Part shown: piece after piece, positions 58,632 through 64,000 of the stretch
Position numbering within the stretch: the first letter of the stretch is position 1
Layout of the letters: each line of letters opens with the position of its first letter
Source: Kappaphycus alvarezii
Taxonomy: Eukaryota > Rhodophyta > Florideophyceae > Gigartinales > Solieriaceae
Length of the DNA stretch: 64,000 nt
NCBI GenBank assembly: GCA_002205965.3
Contig: NADL03000590.1
Coordinates: forward strand, 2,981,001-3,045,000
Direction of reading: 5' to 3'
The notes under the pieces: generated by a model
Database searches by the model: none
The model's input: only the letters and a program-made list of their open reading frames with translations
Told to the model about the DNA's origin: nothing
Program-made: the position numbers and the translations under genes

Positions 58632-58877
58632 TTATGCAATAGACGACCAGATTGTACATTTAATGCACCTCAACATGTGTGTGTGGATGCCTCCAACAGA
58701 TGTGTTGAACTTCTCCGTGATGCACAGCAAGAGACCCTCTATGACGAGGATGGTTGCAGAGGAAGGCGTACCCAGGGAATCGAAGGCCAGCGGTTGGAAC
58801 TCGAAATCGGGGGCCTGTGTGGGGTTGTCTGAGGGCAAGGGGAGTCGACGCGACAGTTTTAGCTCGAGGTCAGTCAC
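58632..58877 (-). pseudogene. C-terminal tail of a LINE polyprotein, copy 2
   Basis: Reads APDFEFQPLAFDSLGTPSSA followed by CIKCTIWSSIA, and continues after a stop with RMSLHVADV. It matches copy 1 (FQFQPLAFDSLGAACSD, CIIWSSVA, RAPLHVIDV) closely, so these are the same family on opposite strands. Confidence 0.6.
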
Positions 58878-59111
58878 TTATTGCAGTATACTAATGTAAA
58901 AAGAAATATTAGCATTAAAAAATCTCAATCAGATCACGGCTTTTTTGACAATAACCCACATGAGATATACGAGACATGAACTAAGTCAGCAATTAGGTTG
59001 AACGTAAAAGCACCCTCAATGAGAAGCCGACATCCGGCTCTGCAGTCAAGAGGCCATTGACCGATGACACTGCCGAGAGAGCGTAAACCCTTGGTGGCCT
59101 TTATTAATAAA

Positions 59112-59294
59112 TTATTTAGGACCGCATATGCAATCAGCAAGAAACAATGTCTCCAAAGTTGAGCTTGTATTCGAGCGAACACGCATACGACTTAGAACGG
59201 CGGCTGCAAGATTGGACCAGATGGCGTAGCTGAGGCGCTGTCTAATGCGATCGATAGCGGTCACCAAGGAACAAACTATGCGAAGGAACACCAC
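59112..59294 (-). pseudogene. C-terminal tail of a LINE polyprotein, copy 3
   Basis: Reads IDRIRQRLSYAIWSNLAAAV then LSRMRV, matching the YQRLSCIIWSSVAMAIISRA part of copy 1. The PLAF block is absent upstream. It is a second truncated tail lying just upstream of copy 2 in the same orientation. Confidence 0.5.
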
Positions 59295-61410
59295 GAACTA
59301 CATTTTGATACTGTCCCAAAAGATGTAAACTGTTTGCGCACACATGGGGTACTGTGTGATCGAATCCACGCAGGTGCCTACTGGGCCAGCAACGCCTTCC
59401 ATGGGATTCATATTTACCCAAGACGATATCCTCGTTTAACTAATCCAAACGCATCACTAATAAAATGTTGAAGGGGCTACCAGATACTTTCTAGACCGCA
59501 AAAATGCTCCGTTATTCGTCCGATACTGCAGATCCTCAATCAAGGTTTAAATGAAAATTCATAGGACTCCTAGCTTTTGCACCTCTTGCAGTAATCCAGC
59601 CCTACTTACCAACCCCGTTCAGAACCCCGAACTCCGAGCGCATCCCAACCGCTGCGAGGCCTCATCAACACTTCGCCGCTCTCGCACCCGCCCCGTGCGA
59701 AATGTAGTCGCGTGCCGGCACAGCTACTTCCACCCGTTTAGCCCGTTTCCCCTGCAGATCGACATGCCGCGACCGCTGCGCTGTCGTTGCCCCATCTCGT
59801 CGATGTCCTTGTCGACAGTACCGCCATCTCTCGCCCCCGGCGCATGTTAGACAAACTGGGAATGGTGCTCGAAGATGACGTTGCTTTTCGAACGGCGCCG
59901 TAAAGCGGCGCTGTATGGTTTTCGTGAAGGTCACCCACCCGCGGTGCAGCTTGTTGCCGTCGCATCCTTCTGCAAGGTTCTTAATGGCAGCCGAAGGAGA
60001 CGGGTTTACAGCCGCGGGAGCCCTGTTCTGCGGAGTATTTTCGGTGGAATTTTTCTGACTATTCGTTCCTGTGCATCACTTGTCCTCCCCACTCCTCCAG
60101 TACCCAAGCCTACGGTAACAAGTCTGTGGTGAACCCTCCGTGTCTACAGAAATCCTCTCACACGTCACCAATCGGTGATAAGCAGCCCCTATCTTCTACG
60201 GAAGCCGCCCCTATTATATTCAACTCCGAAGGCGTCTACGGGCAGGCGTCAAATGGGCGCTCGGGTGAGGTTATTACGAGCGCGGGGATAGCCACGGATT
60301 TGTATTTACAGGACCTATACTTCACCTTTCTGGTGATGTAGTGGAAAGGTACGCATTAGTCGTGGACGAGTCCTTTTTCTTTAGACCAACCCATCTCTGA
60401 CCCAGCTCAACAGTAAAAACCCCATTTACACCCGAAATAAGATAAAACGTTTACTAATATTCCTTGAGGAAAACGAGCTGACATCTTCAACAATAGGAGG
60501 GCTGTTGGAATTCATAAATTTCTTATCCACGTTGGCTCGCGCGTACGCAAATAGCATGTTTTTCACTGTTTAACATAAAATGCAAAGTTGGAGAAATCCG
60601 ACACATTTGTTTACATTGCAAATCGATATTCCATGGCTCCTAGTTTGGCGGGATGAAGTTGCAGAAAAAGTATCCATATAGTCCCCAGAGGTAGCAGCAA
60701 AGTTGGTGGTTCAATTGCTTAGAGGTGACCAGCAGGCGCGATAGGTTTGTTAGGCAAAGAATATGTACCGTTTTGACTCGGGCAAAAGACAACCACGAAC
60801 GGCCTTGTCACGAGGGGAGTGGCGGCTACTAAAAACTCACCGCCCTCATAAGAAGTGGCCTCACACTATTTCGGATATTTCAAGGGATGGCATCAACTTT
60901 TTCGACGGTGCACACTCTAGATGAGTAATGACTAAATATCTCTAATATCGCGGTAGCAAGCTTGCAAAGGCATTTAGTTAAACGAAGCGGCTGGTTGGTT
61001 AGAAACATACGTGACGCAATTTTCTGGCAGTCTGTCTACTTCTCGTCACGAACAAGTTTTCGTTTTCATGGGTTGCCGAGATTTCATTGGGGGAATTTTG
61101 TTCCGTCCCATTTGCTGGAATAGGCATTGGTGAAGCCTTTGTCGGGGTGTATCTGTTTAGCGGGCTCCTTTTAATCTTAAATTAAAGATCCCAGTTTCTC
61201 GTCGCCTTTTTCTCTCAAGTTTTTTTAGCGCAGTCTCGATAGTGACGGTAGTGCGTCGAGAATGTCCGAAGGTGGTAGCGAGAGTTGCTCGAATCCATGT
61301 AACCAAACGTAAGTGCGTGTTCTGCAGTAGAAAGCTCCTACTTGCTGTTGGAAGCTACAGCACTTTCATGCGGCGCAGAGATTTCTTTGAAATGACTTAC
61401 AATACAGTTG
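59295..61410. other. Region without recognised gene, GC-richer at 59.55-60.1 kb
   Basis: 59,550-60,110 has a composition like the gene island and several overlapping frames on both strands of 75-100 codons, all without a recognisable domain. This could be a frame-broken gene in either direction. The remainder to 61,410 is unremarkable. Confidence 0.35.
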
Positions 61411-61419
61411 ATCCAGCCC

Positions 61420-61610
61420 TATAGTACAGTAAAGTACAATACTGTACGTACTGTACAGTAGAATACTGCGGTATCCTTCGACAACCCAACCGAAGGATAC
61501 AGTACAGTAGTACTGTAATGTACAATTTCTGTAAGGTGTTGTCCACGGGAGGATTTTTTTTTGTCAAGGATCAATAGTACTGTACAGTGCAGTACATAAT
61601 AATTATAATA
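61420..61610. repeat. Dense GTAC-palindrome cluster with a perfect hairpin
   Basis: Many ACAGTAC/GTACTGTAC words surround a stem with perfect 10-base arms, 61471-61480 (GTATCCTTCG) and 61491-61500 (CGAAGGATAC), and a 10-base loop. The words on both sides (AGTAGAATACTGCG and AGTACAGTAGTACTG) partly extend the symmetry. Confidence 0.8.
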
Positions 61611-61619
61611 ATACTTTAC

Positions 61620-62142
61620 TCCATTAGTCAGGGAGCGTACACTCCAGAAACATCATCAGAAAATTATTGTTGTTTTTGTAGTATCACAGCCCAAAAGGTA
61701 TGACACGTGTAGCACCCAGCAAGGTTGCTTGTGGAAGTCTACTGTAAGCCCTACAAGCCGAGCTTGCAATGTCTGACACAACTACTGACCGTTGTGATCG
61801 ACGGGTTGGCTTCCCCTCATTGCGGGAAGAACAAGTGTTTATCTTCTGTCTGATGGCTGATGATTCTTGTCTTGGACTTGCTCCGCTACCCGGTACGCAA
61901 GTCCTTATATAGACTTTTTTGTAGCCCGTCTGCACTGTATTTGGAAGTACTGTACAGTACAACTACAGTGTAGAACTAGTTCACCGTAAAAATTAAACCT
62001 AGTGGCTACAGTAGTATTTTGTACTAGATTAATATCATATAATATCTAAGCGTTCCTGCTGAGCTGTCACAGGTGCTGTGCTGGCACAGAAAAAGTTTTT
62101 GGTTGCTGCGCTAGCAATATCGCGAGCCCTTTCTGTATAACA
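61620..62142 (-). repeat. Possible 3' long terminal repeat of the copia-type element
   Basis: On the minus strand a purine tract (AAAGGGCGGGAA) just before 62142 is followed by TGTTATACAG, a usual polypurine-tract/LTR junction. The lower boundary is unknown. GGAGTGTACGCTCCCTGACT at about 61623-61642 resembles a partly matching stretch near 57484-57503. Confidence 0.35.
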
Positions 62143-62200
62143 TTCCCGCCCTTTCAAAAAGCGAGGCAGGCTTGCCTTACTTTTTACGGATAATCCATTG

Positions 62201-62473
62201 CTAGATGTCAACTCTAGTGCATAGAATGTCTGGCAGAGGCTTGCAAACATTCGACTTTGCTAGACCACCAGCAGGATTTGCAATACCAGCGATAAGTCCA
62301 ACATTTGATATTTCGAACTTGTTGTAGGCTTCGCGAGCAGCAGTGATGTCTATCATTAGACGTTTCTCAGTTGTATGCGAAGCACGGGTAATGATATCGA
62401 AAATTTGGTTCGAGTCTGTGAAAATTTTCCAAGGTATCTTACGGCGTAAGATGAGTTCCAAATCGCGTTTCAA
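62201..62473 (-). pseudogene. Copia-type RNase H C-terminal part
   Basis: KIFTDSNQIFDIITRASHTT, EKRLMIDITAAREAYNKFEI and SNVGLIAGIANPAGGLAK match the end of copia RNase H, in which the DS/DN pair, the E/K-RLM.DI.A.R..Y block and the final (N/L)PADGLTK motif occur (here ANPAGGLAK). The upstream half is in another frame near 62500-62780. Confidence 0.75.
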
Positions 62474-62788
62474 TGTGAAAGCGACATCAAATACGGCGGA
62501 GAATGCGTACAGTTCTCCAGAAATGATAAAATTGTACGATGCGACGAGACTTGCGGCTGCTATAGTTCAAAACATGGCAGCGGTCTTCGTCATAACAAAT
62601 TAAAATAATGAATCTTAGTTGCGGATTGTGCTCCGTGTTTGTCGCAAACGATGCATCTGCATAAGTACGAATATGCAGGATGGTGAAATTGAGTGGGGAA
62701 TATTTGAGACGGATGGCCTTGGTATCTTTTACATAGCTTATGGAAGTATTAAGCTCGTCGATGGCCTTCTTTCCGAAACTTTCAACAG

Positions 62789-63470
62789 TTACTTGTGCTG
62801 CGCAATTGACTGCAGAGAATATTTCCGGACGAGTGTGCGATAGCCAAATGAATGTGGCTTGGACGGAGCGAAAGAGCTCAAAGGTAGAATCCTTTGGTAT
62901 TGTTCTGAGCTTGGCAAGATAGTCTGGCTGATGGGCGTCGAACGTTCGCTGACCATCAATCGATTTTCATTTTCAATATGGATGCCAACGAACTCAAGAT
63001 TGTCATAATAGACCGGTTTTGACTCAAACGACCGAGCTGTGAGTTCAATGAGCTTATCAAAATTTTCATTTCCAGCAAACAAATTACCATCGACATAGGC
63101 TTCAAGGAGTCCATTGGTGCCCTTTGTACCTTGTGTCATGTAAAGAGACGGATCTACGTCGAGTGGTAGCATTCCTAGTTCTTTCTTGATGAAGGATTCG
63201 AGAGTAGCGCCCCAGTACTCACCAGAATCACATATAATATAAAGATCTTTTTGTAGCTTCAGTACTTGATCTCCCCCGATGTTGAAAAATTTCGATCGGC
63301 CCACGGATCTTAAGATATATATCACGACTTAGCTTTTCTTTCGCTTGGAGGTAAGCTTGAACGAAATCAATCATTGAGAGGCGGAAACTAAGAATGGAAG
63401 ATACTGAAAGGATTATTTTGGTAGAGATTTGGCGTAGCGTTGGGCAGCTATGCACTATAAACGCTTTCAT
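62789..63470 (-). pseudogene. Copia-type reverse transcriptase, active site altered
   Basis: SMIDFVQAYLQAKEKLSRDI matches the copia motif A region (DV..AFL.g.L.E.iY). LQKDLYIICDSGEYWGATLE and FIKKELGMLPLDVDPSLYMT follow the usual K.LYGL.Qs...W and D.slf order. LLEAYVDGNLFAGNENFDKL is the catalytic box, with YVDD changed to YVDG. A frame change lies between 63228 and 63325. Confidence 0.85.
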
Positions 63471-63545
63471 GTCGTCTTTGTAGCCTTGTCCAACGAAACA
63501 TGCTTTGGCCCTCTGACGGTCGGTACTTGGATTCTTTAGTGTAAG

Positions 63546-64000
63546 TTAAAATCTTCCACCGATAATGTCTGCCTTCGGGGGAAGAGACAAAATCTTGACG
63601 ACTTCCCAGACTTTACGATCAGAAAGACCCTGAATCTCGTTGCGTTTGGCTATTTCAAATGCTGCGGAGTTGAACCTTTTGTCAGCAGCAGGAAATTTCT
63701 CCATGATATACGTTAGGCTTGGTGTCTCTAAGACATCAGTTGTTCCCTCTGTTTTGACCCAAACTTCCGCCATTCTTTCTTGAACGGTTGCAAGAAAATT
63801 TTCGCCCGAGAACACTCGGTCAAAGACGTTATCTATTTCGTCACGCTCATCATCAGACAAAATCTCCTGTCCTTCCTGGTGATCCGGATCAGTTATATAC
63901 TCACGGAATTTGTCAATCGAAACCCTTTTAAGTTCGCTATTGATAGTGATCCAAAGATGTTTTTCATCTGCTGCAAAAACCTTGTATGGGCCTTCCTATG
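63546..64000 (-). pseudogene. Copia integrase C-terminus and RT lead-in
   Basis: EGPYKVFAADEKHLWITINS and SIDKFREYITDPDHQEGQEI correspond to the C-terminal integrase/linker region. FPAADKRFNSAAFEIAKRNE then KADIIGGRF correspond to the lead-in of the RT domain. A stop lies at 63996-63998 at the very edge. Confidence 0.7.

Larger units (their letters stand above)
62143..64000 (-). mobile_element. Degenerate Ty1/copia-type retrotransposon, partial
   Basis: Reading leftward from the window edge: the end of the integrase/linker (EGPYKVFAADEKHLWITINS), an acidic linker (DDERDEIDNVFDRVF), a copia-type RT and an RNase H. The order integrase, RT, RNase H identifies Ty1/copia rather than Ty3. Frames are interrupted repeatedly and the RT active site is altered, so the copy is dead. 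The 5' LTR, gag and most of integrase lie beyond base 64000. Confidence 0.85.

Overview
The window looks like nuclear DNA of a photosynthetic eukaryote, most likely a red alga (inference). The evidence is a set of short, closely packed, apparently intronless genes, including a thylakoid-lumen-type FKBP with a twin-arginine leader, embedded in very repeat-rich DNA. No bacterial operon signals, tRNA genes or CRISPR arrays were seen.

Layout. 1-1173 holds the broken 5' part of a minus-strand retroelement (gag-like protein, then the start of a reverse transcriptase). 1.7-14 kb is a compact gene island: a small plastid membrane protein (+), a lumenal FKBP (-), a HINT-type histidine-triad protein (+), a PH-domain/CAMK-like protein kinase with an unusual 11-residue repeat tail (-), one or two unrecognised genes (-), an ArfGAP (-) and an AlkB-like 2-oxoglutarate oxygenase (-). 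From about 14.8 to 26.9 kb the DNA is strongly AT-rich with no long reading frame. 27.1-32.1 kb is an older transposon island: a 28S rRNA fragment that stops at the classic R2/I-PpoI insertion site, a plus-strand element protein with a cysteine-protease-like end, and the reverse-transcriptase half of a minus-strand LINE. The endonuclease half of a LINE of the same orientation lies at 34.5-36 kb, across a 2.3 kb AT-rich block. 38.8-42.4 kb encodes a very large disordered Ser/Arg-rich protein (-). 42.5-50.5 kb is mostly non-coding DNA with LINE tail fragments. 50.6-57.6 kb is a third AT-rich block, with one possible spliced fragment. 57.7-64 kb carries more LINE tail fragments and ends in a degenerate Ty1/copia-type element (-) that runs off the window.

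Reading frames in the gene island are repeatedly broken by single-base slips, mostly in short homopolymer runs, while the protein sequence stays convincing on both sides. This fits uncorrected assembly error better than gene decay, so several genes marked as frameshifted here are probably intact in the organism. The retroelements, by contrast, show lost catalytic residues and missing halves and are real relics. The island genes share no obvious pathway: two are plastid proteins (small membrane protein, FKBP), two suggest membrane traffic or signalling (PH-kinase, ArfGAP), and two are general enzymes (HINT, AlkB-like).
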